From Clostridia bacterium (lineage in GTDB: Bacteria > Bacillota > DSM-521 > Neomoorellales > SLTJ01): a DNA stretch of 64,000 nucleotides. The translations under genes and the position numbers were made by a program. Positions 45,589 through 54,300 of the stretch are shown piece by piece. The notes below the pieces were generated by a model. It did no database searches and was not told the DNA's origin. It saw nothing but the letters and a program-made list of their open reading frames with translations. The DNA lies in the NCBI GenBank assembly GCA_004347685.1, contig SLTJ01000025.1:23112-87111 (forward strand). The letters are read 5' to 3'. Numbering within the stretch: the stretch's first letter is position 1; every line of letters starts with the position of its first letter.

Positions 45589-46330
45589 AGCCTTGAAGCT
45601 GGCCCATGTACCGCTGGTCTACCTGGATATTGACTACCACGACCGGGAGCAATACCTGCATGAGGTCTTTGCCGCGGAACTGCAAGCGCGCCAGGCCGGC
45701 AAAATCCGCCGTTTGATCAGGCGGGCCGGCTTCCCGGCCCACAAGACCCTGGAGGAGTTTGACTGGTATCCGGTTACCCTGCCGGCCAGCACCACGAGGA
45801 GTGAACTGGCGGACCTGGTCTTTATCCAGCGCCATGAGAATGTCCTGGCCCTGGGGGCGGTAGGCACCGGGAAGACGCACTTGGCCGTTGCCCTGGGGAT
45901 AAAGGCCTGCGTGGAAGGGAAAAGCGTGTGTTTTTATCGCTGCCTGGACATGGTCAATACGTTGCTGGAAGCCCACCGACAAGGCCGCCTGGCGCGACTA
46001 ATGGATGAACTGAGCAAATTGGATCTGATCATCATTGACGAATTGGGCTTCGTGCCGCTGCACCGGAATGGGGCCGAACTGCTATTCAATATTGTAGCTC
46101 GAGCCTACGAACAACAAAGCGTTATCGTGACTTCAAACCTACAGTTTGGGGAATGGAACACCGTCATGGGCGACAACCGTCTTACCGCCGCCCTGATTGA
46201 CCGTCTGGTGCACCATGCCCATATTCTTGCCTTTGAAGGAGAGAGCTACCGGCTACAACAAGCATTGTCGTCCGCAGGAGCAAAGCCTCCAGATATGGTT
46301 GGCCCCGGGAAGGCCGCCATAGCGAACTAG
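45557..46330 (+). CDS. istB: IS21 family helper ATPase IstB
   Basis: A 257-residue DnaC-like AAA+ ATPase that selects targets for IstA. Walker A is GAVGTGKTHLAVALG, Walker B LDLIIIDELGF and sensor I VIVTSNLQFGEW. GTG 45557 follows AAGGAGGTG by eight bases. A longer in-frame version beginning at 45437 overlaps istA heavily and is unlikely. Confidence 0.95.
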   Translation: MAVSPLKEQCKALKLAHVPLVYLDIDYHDREQYLHEVFAAELQARQAGKIRRLIRRAGFPAHKTLEEFDWYPVTLPASTTRSELADLVFIQRHENVLALGAVGTGKTHLAVALGIKACVEGKSVCFYRCLDMVNTLLEAHRQGRLARLMDELSKLDLIIIDELGFVPLHRNGAELLFNIVARAYEQQSVIVTSNLQFGEWNTVMGDNRLTAALIDRLVHHAHILAFEGESYRLQQALSSAGAKPPDMVGPGKAAIAN

Positions 46331-46339
46331 CGTTCGCGC

Positions 46340-46371
46340 GACCTTCCTCCCCCCTCGGGGGGAGGAAGGTC
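46340..46371 (+). terminator. Strong hairpin after istB
   Basis: GACCTTCCTCCCCC and GGGGGAGGAAGGTC form 14 pairs around a four-base loop, nine bases after the istB stop. No T-run. It may stop transcription leaving the element. Confidence 0.6.
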
Positions 46372-46540
46372 TGCCCTTCCCCATACGTGATGGCACCTAT
46401 GTATTTTTTCATTGCCGAATCCATCATTTTTTACTTGCCAAAGACACCAAGGTTTGCCGGGGATAAAACAAACAAGCCAGGCGATCCGCGTGGGACCGCA
46501 CTGGCCTTAGTTAAGCAATTGGGACCAATTGGATGACACA

Positions 46541-46620
46541 AAAGGGATAACTGTCCCTGTGTGTCCCTGTATCCCTGCAAAAGAACTGTCCCCCTGTGTG
46601 TCCCTTGTGTGTCGTAGGAG
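46541..46620. repeat. REP-like AACTGTCC/TGTGTGTCCC repeats beside IS21
   Basis: Two copies of an AAAAG...AACTGTCCC-TGTGTGTCCC motif lie here; a third copy stands at 43841-43870 in the same orientation. They sit immediately outside or at the ends of the IS21 element and resemble palindromic REP-type repeats common in related genomes. Confidence 0.45.
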
Positions 46621-46624
46621 TTAT

Positions 46625-49600
46625 TTAAGGAATCTTGGTTAGGGAGATGTTGTACTTCCCCTCGTCCTCTAGCAACCAATCCTGGACGATAGCAGTATAT
46701 AACCCTGATTGCTTCAGTTGGTGATCCAGTTTGTCACCGCCCCAAGCCTCATATGGCCCACCGTCTGGAGGATAAAGATATATTTCCGTATTCAGAGCGC
46801 CGGAGGTGGTTACTGCCGTGATGATCACCCGGTCTCCCGCTTCTCCGTAAAACTGAAAGGCATCCAGGTAGGAAGGGGCAGCAATCTCAAGTCCTGTTTT
46901 TGTTTCACCATACTGTAAAACCGAAGCCCCTACCTGCCGGTAGTTAGTCGCCAGCAGGGTGAGGTCCTGCAGGTTCACCTGGCCGTCGGCGTTCAGGTCG
47001 GCTGCCGGGTTGTAGCGTTGGCCCGTGGCCGGGTCGCCTTCCTGGCTGCGGTAGGCGCTGGCCAAAAGCGTCAGGTCCTGCAGGTTGACCACGTTATCGT
47101 CGTTCACATCCCCGGCCCGCAAGGGTACCGGCCCGGGTAGGGGAAGTTCAAAACCGGCCTCTGCCCAGACTTCCCTCCTGCTTTTCAGGTACCGCTCGTG
47201 GTAGAACTCGAGGGTGTAAGCGCCGGGCGGCACGTCTTCCAGCCGGAAGTTGCCCTGGGGATCGGTAAGGACCGTGGCCAAGGCGCCGGCCTCGGGGTTG
47301 GCGGCGTCCAACAGCCGCACCTCGATGCCACTGTGTTCCGAGCGGCCCTGCAGGGTGGCCTGGCCGGTAATGGTTCCCGTCGTGGCCAGACTGAGTGCCA
47401 AGTTGATACCGCTGGTAATCACTGGGGCATCCACCGTTACCGTCCCGGCATCTTCCCATGAGATAACCCCGGGATAGAAGGACTGGGCATATCCCGGAGC
47501 CCAGGCACCCACCTTATATTCCCCGCTGGGAAGACCCCGAAGGACGTAGCTGCCATCGGAGCCGGTCTGGGCGTTGCTCACCCCAACCCATTTATCGGTC
47601 CCAACATTTAGCTCAGCCCACACGCCGACACCGGCTATGGGGTTGCCCGCCTCGTCAGTAACCAGGCCGGAAATGCTCCCGCCGGGTTCCAAAGTAAAGT
47701 TGATATCGGTAACATCAGGGCGCGCAGCCGAAACCTCCACAACATCCGCTGCGTCCTCGCCTACTTTTTCATGGTAGTACTCCATGACCCAGTTGTCGTC
47801 GCCCGGCGCCCAGCCGCCGTGGGCCGGAGCCCGTACCAGGTAGCTACCGTAGGCCACTCCTTCCACCCGGTAGTACCCGTCGGCATCTGTCTCGGCGCCA
47901 AAGCCGTAACCCGGCCCGTCCACGTGCACCCCCACCCCGGCCAGGGGATTGCCGTCAGCGTCCGTCACCAGGCCGGAAATGGTTCCCCCACGCTCCAGGG
48001 TGAAGTCAATGTTGGACATATCGCCGGGAGCGGTGACAGTCACCGGGGTGGCCTGGTCGTGGCGCAGGGTATCCTGGTAGACTTCCCGCGCCCAACCCGG
48101 GGCCTCGGCCTGTACCCGGTAGTCCCCGCCGGGCAGGCCACGGATGGTGTAGCAGCCATCTGCGCCGGTGCGGGTACCGCCCGCCCACTTGCCGTCCCAG
48201 AAGTCGGCCCAGACATCAGCGCCGGCTATGGGGCTGCCCGCCTCGTCAGTCACCCGGCCGGAGATGCTCCCGCCCGGCTCCAAAGTAAAGTTGCTATCGG
48301 TAACATCAGGGCGCGCAGCCGAAACCTCCACAACATCCGCTGCGTCCTCGCCTACTTTTTCATGGTAGTACTCCATGACCCAGTTGTCGTCGCCCGGCGC
48401 CCAGCCGCCGTGGGCCGGAGCCCGTACCAGGTAGCTACCGTAGGCCACTCCTTCCACCCGGTAGTACCCGTCGGCATCTGTCTCGGCGCCAAAGCCGTAA
48501 CCCGGCCCGTCCACGCTCACCCCCACCCCGGCCAGGGGATTGCCGTCAGCGTCCGTCACCCAGCCGGAGATAGTCCCCCCCGGCTCCAGGGTGAAGTCTA
48601 TGTTGGGCGTATCGCCGGGAGCGGTGACCGTCACCTGGGTGGCCTGGTCGTGGCGCAGGGTATCCTGGTAGACTTCCCGCGCCCAACCCGGGGCCTCGGC
48701 CTGTACCCGGTAGTCCCCGCCGGGCAGGCCACGGATGGTGTAGCAGCCATCTGCGCCGGTGCGGGTACCGCCCGCCCACTTGCCGTCCCAGAAGTCGGCC
48801 CAGACATCAGCGCCGGCTATGGGGCTGCCCGCCTCGTCAGTCACCGTACCGGAGATAGTCCCCCCAGGCTCCAGGGTGAAGTCAATACTGGTGACCACAT
48901 CAGGCGCCGTTACTGCTAGTATCTGGGCCTGGTCCCAGTCCGGAGTGCTCGGATAGTAGGCCCGCACCATTCCTTCGGCCTCAGCCCTCACTTTATATTC
49001 CCCGCTGGGAAGACCCCGAAGGACGTAGCTGCCATCGGAGCCGGTCTGGGCGTTGCTCACCCCAACCCATTTATCGGTCCCAACATTTAGCTCAGCCCAC
49101 ACGCCGACACCGGCTATGGGGTTGCCCGCCTCGTCAGTAACCAGGCCGGAAATGCTCCCGCCGGGCTCCAGGGTGAAGTCTACGCCGGTGGCGTTGGGGG
49201 CGGTGACGTCTATGGCGATTCCCTGGGGGTACTTCTCCCGGGCCCAGTCGCCGTCGTTAGGTCCCCACCGGCTATTACCGGGCGAAAATACGTTGTAGGT
49301 GCCAAATGGCAGGCCGATCAGGGTGTAGGTGCCGTCAGACCCGGTCTCGGTCCCGCTGCCGCCGGGGCCGTCAACTTGTCCGGCCTCCACGCTCACCCCG
49401 CCTAGCGGGTTGCCCGCCTCGTCGGTCACCGTACCGGAGATAATCCCCCCGGGCTCCAGGGTGAAGTCTATGTTGGGCGTATCGCCGGGAGCGGTGACCG
49501 TCACCTGGGTGGCCTGGTCGTGGCGCAGGGTATCCTGGTAGACTTCCCGCGCCCAACCCGGGGCCTCGGCCTGTACCCGGTAGTCCCCGCCGGGCAGGCC

Positions 49601-51208
49601 ACGGATGGTGTAGCAGCCATCTGCGCCGGTGCGGGTACCGCCCGCCCACTTGCCGTCCCAGAAGTCGGCCCAGACATCAGCGCCGGCTATGGGGTTGCCC
49701 GCCTCGTCAGTCACCCGGCCGGAGATGCTCCCGCCCTGGTGGATAGTCAGCGGCATGGCAGCGTAGGCAATGGTGGTGCCGGTATGGTCGAACAGGTCGG
49801 CGGCACTGCCCAGCACCTCGTACCGACCTTCAGGCCAGGCTGGATCTAGGGAAAGTTCCTGAGGCAGGGGATTGCCCGGACCGAAACGCCACCCCTTGAG
49901 TGGACTGCCGTCCGGGGTAAAAAGCTGTACCGTCCAGAAGACCGGCCCCTCCTGGTCAGTCCATGCCTCCAGGGTGGGAGGAGTAGCGCTGCTGTAAGAA
50001 GAAAGCTCCTCTCCTTGATAAGATAGCCTGGAGCCCGCAATGGCGAAACCGCTCGTTATCTCTCCCAGATCCAGGGGTACTCCCAGTACCTCCGGGACGA
50101 CAAATACAGGTGTTTCTAATGGACCGAGGGCGTAGACATAGCTCGCCGTCGTCTCGTCGTACGACCCGGCCACCAGGCGCAGCTTAAGCTGGTCGCCCGG
50201 CGCGAAATTCAGGCCCGACCTGAGCTGGATGACAAAATCACGTGGACCCACCCGGACAGGCTGGAAAACGGTGTTGGAATCCAAGGGAACCCAGGTATTG
50301 CCCCCGTCGGTACTAAGCGCGCCAGCCCTTTCCTCGGTCCCGAAGACGGCCTGCGGATCGACCGACCCGGCCAGGGTTACCCGCAACGTCTGCCGGTAGT
50401 GGTTGGCCACGGTTACGCGCGTTTCGGCAGGAATTATATTCACCGAACCGCTGATGCCGAGCCAGGGCGGGGCATCGGACCCTACCGGGATCTCCTGCCC
50501 GTCAACGTCAGTCAGGTAACCTTTCCATGCAAAGGTGCCGTCCGGGTAGGTGACGAATTCTCCCCCCTGGAGGGCGAAAATGCCCGGGCCGCCGGCCTGC
50601 TCCCGGGTGCGGAAACGCACCTTCAGCAGGTCGCCGTGGCCGCTCAGCCCCCCGGAGTCACCTTCCGGCCCTCGGAGGGTAGCGTAAACCTTGCCGGCCA
50701 CCGACTCCCGGGTATCTACCTGCACTGTCCAGCCGGTGGCGGGAACCATGCTCCCTGGCTGCACCTCCAACACTTCCAGTTGCGCCGGGTCGTAGGCTAT
50801 GTACCCGTGGAAGGAGGCCATGCCGCCCACCTGGGGCATAGGGTTGCCAGCATGATCACTTTCCCTGACGACAACCTGGGCCCAGAAATCACCGCCGGCA
50901 CCTACTTCCAGGGGCTCGCCTGCCTGCCCTATAACATTAACATCAAAACCAAGCAGGGGTACCGCTACTACCCCGGGGTCACCCTGGGCCAAAGCCACAC
51001 CAGGCCCTCCGGCTGCCCCGGCCAGCAGCATGCCTAACACCAGTACCACCACGGCAAGCCATCGGCGTCGCCCAACCAGTTTTCCCCACCTCCCCGACAT
51101 ACGGGGAAATAACATTGGCCCTACGACAGCTTCTCCACCTGCTATCCTACCTTTCATACTGGTCAGTAAACGCCGCACAGTCCCCTCTCCCTCCTTCGAA
51201 AATACCAT
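46625..51208 (-). CDS. Giant surface protein: cohesin-like, nine CPD domains, dockerin
   Basis: A 1527-residue secreted protein. After a signal region (WLAVVVLVLGMLLAGAAGG) comes a cohesin-like domain (about 80-235; ASFHGYIAYDPAQLEVLEV). A middle beta-rich part (about 240-500) follows, then nine carboxypeptidase-regulatory-like domains (about 500-1362), each beginning GGxISGxVTDEAGNPIAG. A type I dockerin (about 1362-1426) carries two calcium loops, DVNDDNVVNLQD and DLNADGQVNLQD. A C-terminal PPC-like domain of about 100 residues closes the protein. ATG 51208 or GTG 51178 may be the start. No catalytic domain was recognised. The role is probably structural or adhesive. Confidence 0.88.
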   Translation of the reverse strand: MVFSKEGEGTVRRLLTSMKGRIAGGEAVVGPMLFPRMSGRWGKLVGRRRWLAVVVLVLGMLLAGAAGGPGVALAQGDPGVVAVPLLGFDVNVIGQAGEPLEVGAGGDFWAQVVVRESDHAGNPMPQVGGMASFHGYIAYDPAQLEVLEVQPGSMVPATGWTVQVDTRESVAGKVYATLRGPEGDSGGLSGHGDLLKVRFRTREQAGGPGIFALQGGEFVTYPDGTFAWKGYLTDVDGQEIPVGSDAPPWLGISGSVNIIPAETRVTVANHYRQTLRVTLAGSVDPQAVFGTEERAGALSTDGGNTWVPLDSNTVFQPVRVGPRDFVIQLRSGLNFAPGDQLKLRLVAGSYDETTASYVYALGPLETPVFVVPEVLGVPLDLGEITSGFAIAGSRLSYQGEELSSYSSATPPTLEAWTDQEGPVFWTVQLFTPDGSPLKGWRFGPGNPLPQELSLDPAWPEGRYEVLGSAADLFDHTGTTIAYAAMPLTIHQGGSISGRVTDEAGNPIAGADVWADFWDGKWAGGTRTGADGCYTIRGLPGGDYRVQAEAPGWAREVYQDTLRHDQATQVTVTAPGDTPNIDFTLEPGGIISGTVTDEAGNPLGGVSVEAGQVDGPGGSGTETGSDGTYTLIGLPFGTYNVFSPGNSRWGPNDGDWAREKYPQGIAIDVTAPNATGVDFTLEPGGSISGLVTDEAGNPIAGVGVWAELNVGTDKWVGVSNAQTGSDGSYVLRGLPSGEYKVRAEAEGMVRAYYPSTPDWDQAQILAVTAPDVVTSIDFTLEPGGTISGTVTDEAGSPIAGADVWADFWDGKWAGGTRTGADGCYTIRGLPGGDYRVQAEAPGWAREVYQDTLRHDQATQVTVTAPGDTPNIDFTLEPGGTISGWVTDADGNPLAGVGVSVDGPGYGFGAETDADGYYRVEGVAYGSYLVRAPAHGGWAPGDDNWVMEYYHEKVGEDAADVVEVSAARPDVTDSNFTLEPGGSISGRVTDEAGSPIAGADVWADFWDGKWAGGTRTGADGCYTIRGLPGGDYRVQAEAPGWAREVYQDTLRHDQATPVTVTAPGDMSNIDFTLERGGTISGLVTDADGNPLAGVGVHVDGPGYGFGAETDADGYYRVEGVAYGSYLVRAPAHGGWAPGDDNWVMEYYHEKVGEDAADVVEVSAARPDVTDINFTLEPGGSISGLVTDEAGNPIAGVGVWAELNVGTDKWVGVSNAQTGSDGSYVLRGLPSGEYKVGAWAPGYAQSFYPGVISWEDAGTVTVDAPVITSGINLALSLATTGTITGQATLQGRSEHSGIEVRLLDAANPEAGALATVLTDPQGNFRLEDVPPGAYTLEFYHERYLKSRREVWAEAGFELPLPGPVPLRAGDVNDDNVVNLQDLTLLASAYRSQEGDPATGQRYNPAADLNADGQVNLQDLTLLATNYRQVGASVLQYGETKTGLEIAAPSYLDAFQFYGEAGDRVIITAVTTSGALNTEIYLYPPDGGPYEAWGGDKLDHQLKQSGLYTAIVQDWLLEDEGKYNISLTKIP
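46931..47122 (-). repeat. Dockerin cassette, copy 1
   Basis: About 190 bases nearly identical to 57495-57686 in another gene; I see only a few differences. A more diverged copy is at 51386-51590. Confidence 0.9.
47675..48861 (-). repeat. 591-base tandem duplication of a two-domain unit
   Basis: Two CPD domains (the GPGYGFGAETDADG type followed by the ADVWADFWDGKWAGG type) occur twice in tandem at a 591-base (197-residue) period. A third ADVWADFWDGKW copy is near 49440-49735. Boundaries are approximate. Confidence 0.85.
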
Positions 51209-51224
51209 TTTTCATCCTTCGTGG

Positions 51225-51243
51225 TGCCGCTATTTTAGCGGCA
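51225..51243 (-). promoter_or_regulatory. Leader hairpin of the giant CPD gene
   Basis: TGCCGCTA-TTT-TAGCGGCA, eight perfect pairs with a three-base loop, in the leader between the predicted promoter and the start codon. Confidence 0.5.
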
Positions 51244-51302
51244 TGAAGGACTCCTTTTGAAACGCGATTACCTTCCATTCTTATTCCGCCAGTGTTGTCG
51301 CC

Positions 51303-51345
51303 ATTATACTACCAGCGCCATGCCCTAAATGTGACGGCCATCACG
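51303..51345 (-). promoter_or_regulatory. Promoter with a CRP/FNR-like site centred near -41.5
   Basis: On the minus strand a perfect TATAAT (51303-51308) has no good -35. Instead a TGTGA-N6-TCACG palindrome (51330-51345) is centred 41.5 bases before the predicted start. That is the position of class II activation by CRP/FNR proteins. Confidence 0.45.
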
Positions 51346-51377
51346 TAACTGACTTCCCGCCGGCGGTCTGATGCTTC

Positions 51378-54300
51378 TCAGTCCCCTACCTGCCGGTAAT
51401 TCTCGGCCAGCAGGGTCAGGTCCTGCAGGTTCACCCGGTCGTCCTCGTTGAAGTCGGCCGCCGGGTTGTACTGATCCCGAACAGCGGGGTCAGCACTGTT
51501 CGCGTCGCTGCGGTAGGCGCTGGCCAAAAGCGTCAGGTCCTGCAGGTTGACCACGTTATCGTCGTTTACATCCCCGGCCCGCAGGACGAGTTTACCCACG
51601 TCCACCACCTGGCCCGCACTGGCCACCGTCACTCCCTCGACCAGGGTCAGGTGACCGGGATACGAAACCACGAGGGTGTAGGTGCCGGGTGGCACACCGC
51701 CTATAGAGAAACCGCTATCGCCTGTGATGGTTTGTATAGCGTAGACCTGGTCATCCGGCGTATGTAGCATATCGTCAGGACCCGCACTCACTAGCCTCAC
51801 TTCCAGCGGCCATGTGCCGCATCCATCCTGTTTCCCCTGGAGGTAAACCTGGCCGGTAACCGTAGCGGTATCTGTTACCCGGACCAGCCTTGGCTCCGGC
51901 AGGGCCGTCCTGTTGCCATCCACGTCCTCGGCCCTAACATAGTAGCGCATGGCCGGCGGCCTGACCTCCACAGCAGGGATCACCGCAGTATAGACATCTC
52001 CGCCGCTCGCGACCATGTCTACCGCGCGGTAGGCATAATCACTGCCATCTGGCTTGTATAGCAGCTCCGCTCCCTTAACCCCTGTGTCGTCCACAATAGT
52101 AGCCGTCACCCGGAGGCCGCTGTCGGCAACAGCCTCGCCGGTGGACGTAGAAATTATGGTCGGTGGCAGGTCATTTACCGTCCAGACAATCTGGGCCGGT
52201 GCCGCTGTATTGCCGGAGGTATCCTGCACCATAATTCCCGCCGTGTGGCTGCCAGCGGCCAGGGGGGAGGTTACCGCGTACCTGAATAGCCCGGTCTGTC
52301 CGTTGTAGTAATCGGCCAGGTTGGCACCGGTGACCACCTGGGAACCGTCAAGGGCAAAGGTGAAATTGGCCATACCCACGCCGCTGAAGCCATCCAGGAT
52401 GGTAGCGCTGATCACCGGATAAGGGGTTCCGTTGGAAACCCCGAAATCACTGACCACCGGACCAACCGGGTCCGTCGCCAGGATGTACTGGCCCGGCCTC
52501 GTAATGTAAGCCGTGACCTTCTTGTTTGCCTCGTCTACCGTACTCAGCTGGTAAACGTAGTAGCCGGTGGCTCCGTCCCACCAGTAAATGCCCAGGATGG
52601 CTGCCTGGCTGCTATCCAGACCGGCTGCGGCCAGAAGTTCGTCACTGTAGGCGATGGTAAGCTCCAGAGGGTCGGTGGAAAAGTCCTCGATCACCTGCCC
52701 GCCGGCGTCCTGGAGGTTCACGATCCAGACGTCACCGACGGTCACGGCGGCGTAGGTCTGAGCGGCTAAATCGCCCGCCCCCGGCCGCACGGCCTGTATC
52801 CGGTAACTGGAGCGCAGGGGGTTGAGCTTAGAAAGGTAGCCGGTGGCCTCACCCCACATACCCCGGAGAGAAGCCCCAGCCTGTTCGACGCCCTCGGCTA
52901 CCTTGTTGGCGACAGTATTCACAGTACCACTTATGGCTTGACCTATGGCAGTGGAGAAAACCTGGAGAAAGTCGCCGATATCCCTTTGCGTGGCCGCCAT
53001 GATGGCGTCTGGCTGGTATTCTTCCGTTTCCAGGTAGCCCAGGGCCGGGGACAACTTGCCCCGCCTCTGGGTATAGGTGAGGGAGCTTTTCCCCTCGGCG
53101 TTGAGCCCGAGACCTAACTGGGGGCCGAAACCCAGGCCAATCTCAAAGGGAACGCTTATTATCTTGGCCGCCTCCCGTTCTACTGCCCAGTCGTGCACCG
53201 CCTCCGTGGCCAGGGCCGCTTGGTAAACCCGGTCGAAGGCACCGGGGCCGGTAAAAATAGCGTCTCCGGCCAGGATGCTATTGACTTCACTGGACGCGGC
53301 GGCCATTTCCTCCAGACCTGCCCTGTCCTTGACTGCCAGGATAAATTCCTCCTCGCTGGTCTCGGAATAAGGACCGTACTCCTGGCCGCCGGAGGTCGCC
53401 TGCCGCATGTTCAGCTCCAGGATGCTGTCCCCCTGCTTGACCACCGTGACCGACATCTCCCCTTCAATTTCCTGCTCCCGTACGGCGGGAAGAATGTCCA
53501 GGCCGGCCTCGGGAGTATCCTTCCTCCTCCTGTCACCCGCGAACTTCTGCGCCAGGGAGAGTTGTAGCAGGTGGGATTCCAGCGAAGTGGTCACCCCTAG
53601 GGAATACGCGCTGGTGCCGTCGGCCAGCTCCTCCGTCCGGTGACGGAACAACGCCTCTTCCTCAAAACCGCCCAGGGACAGCCCCACGGTACTTCCCGGC
53701 ATTCTGCCCAGGGGATTCACCAGCGACAGTGAGGCGTCAGCCCCCGCCTCAAGCCCCACTGCGTATTCATTGACTACCCCGGCATAGTAATCGTCAAGCA
53801 GCAACTGGTTTATCAACGCTGCCATGATACTGTCTATCCCCACGGGATTCTGCGGCCGGGAGGCCAGGGCGGTTTCCAGGAAGAAGGCCGCGGCCGCCAG
53901 CACCTGCCTGTCGTGATCGGGCCGGCCGGGATCCATGAAGTGCTCAAACTCGTAGCATACGCCGTTGCGCATGTTGGCTGTGGCGCCAGCGGACACCCCG
54001 AGGCTGAGCTCGGGCCGCTTCCTGGTGCTCCAGGCCTGCCCGAAGAACCCGGCTGATGCCCGTCCTTCAAGCTCTCCCTCAAGATAGCTGGCCATCTCCA
54101 CTTTGTTGGTGGCCCCCGCCACGTCATAGAAGAGGACCAGCTCCGAACTCAACCCGCCTTTAAGACCGGTTTCGACGGTGTGGAATTGGAAGGGGCCAAG
54201 CCTGGCTGAAGGGCCGCCCCAGCCGGCCGAAAGGCTGGCCCCAAAAAGAAGGGAATATTCCCGGCTGAAGGCCCGGTCAGTGACCTCTACCGCAAAGGAA

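Larger units (their letters stand above)
43861..46540 (+). mobile_element. IS21-family insertion sequence
   Basis: The element holds istA and istB and is bounded by TGTGTTGCCCC at the left and GGATGACACA at the right, so both ends start TGTGT read inward. Inner sequences also match in inverted orientation: GCCTTGGT-GGCAAT on one side and GCCTTAGTTAAGCAAT on the other. No target-site duplication was found. The ends are therefore approximate. Both proteins are intact, so it may still be mobile. Confidence 0.75.

Noticed and set aside
47771..48919. Plus-strand frame of 382 codons inside the giant CPD gene
   Set aside because: Its internal repeats are the antisense image of the CPD repeats.
51209..51345. 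Cyclic-di-GMP riboswitch upstream of the giant CPD gene
   Set aside because: The conserved blocks of the known class I and II aptamers were not found; only a simple hairpin is visible.
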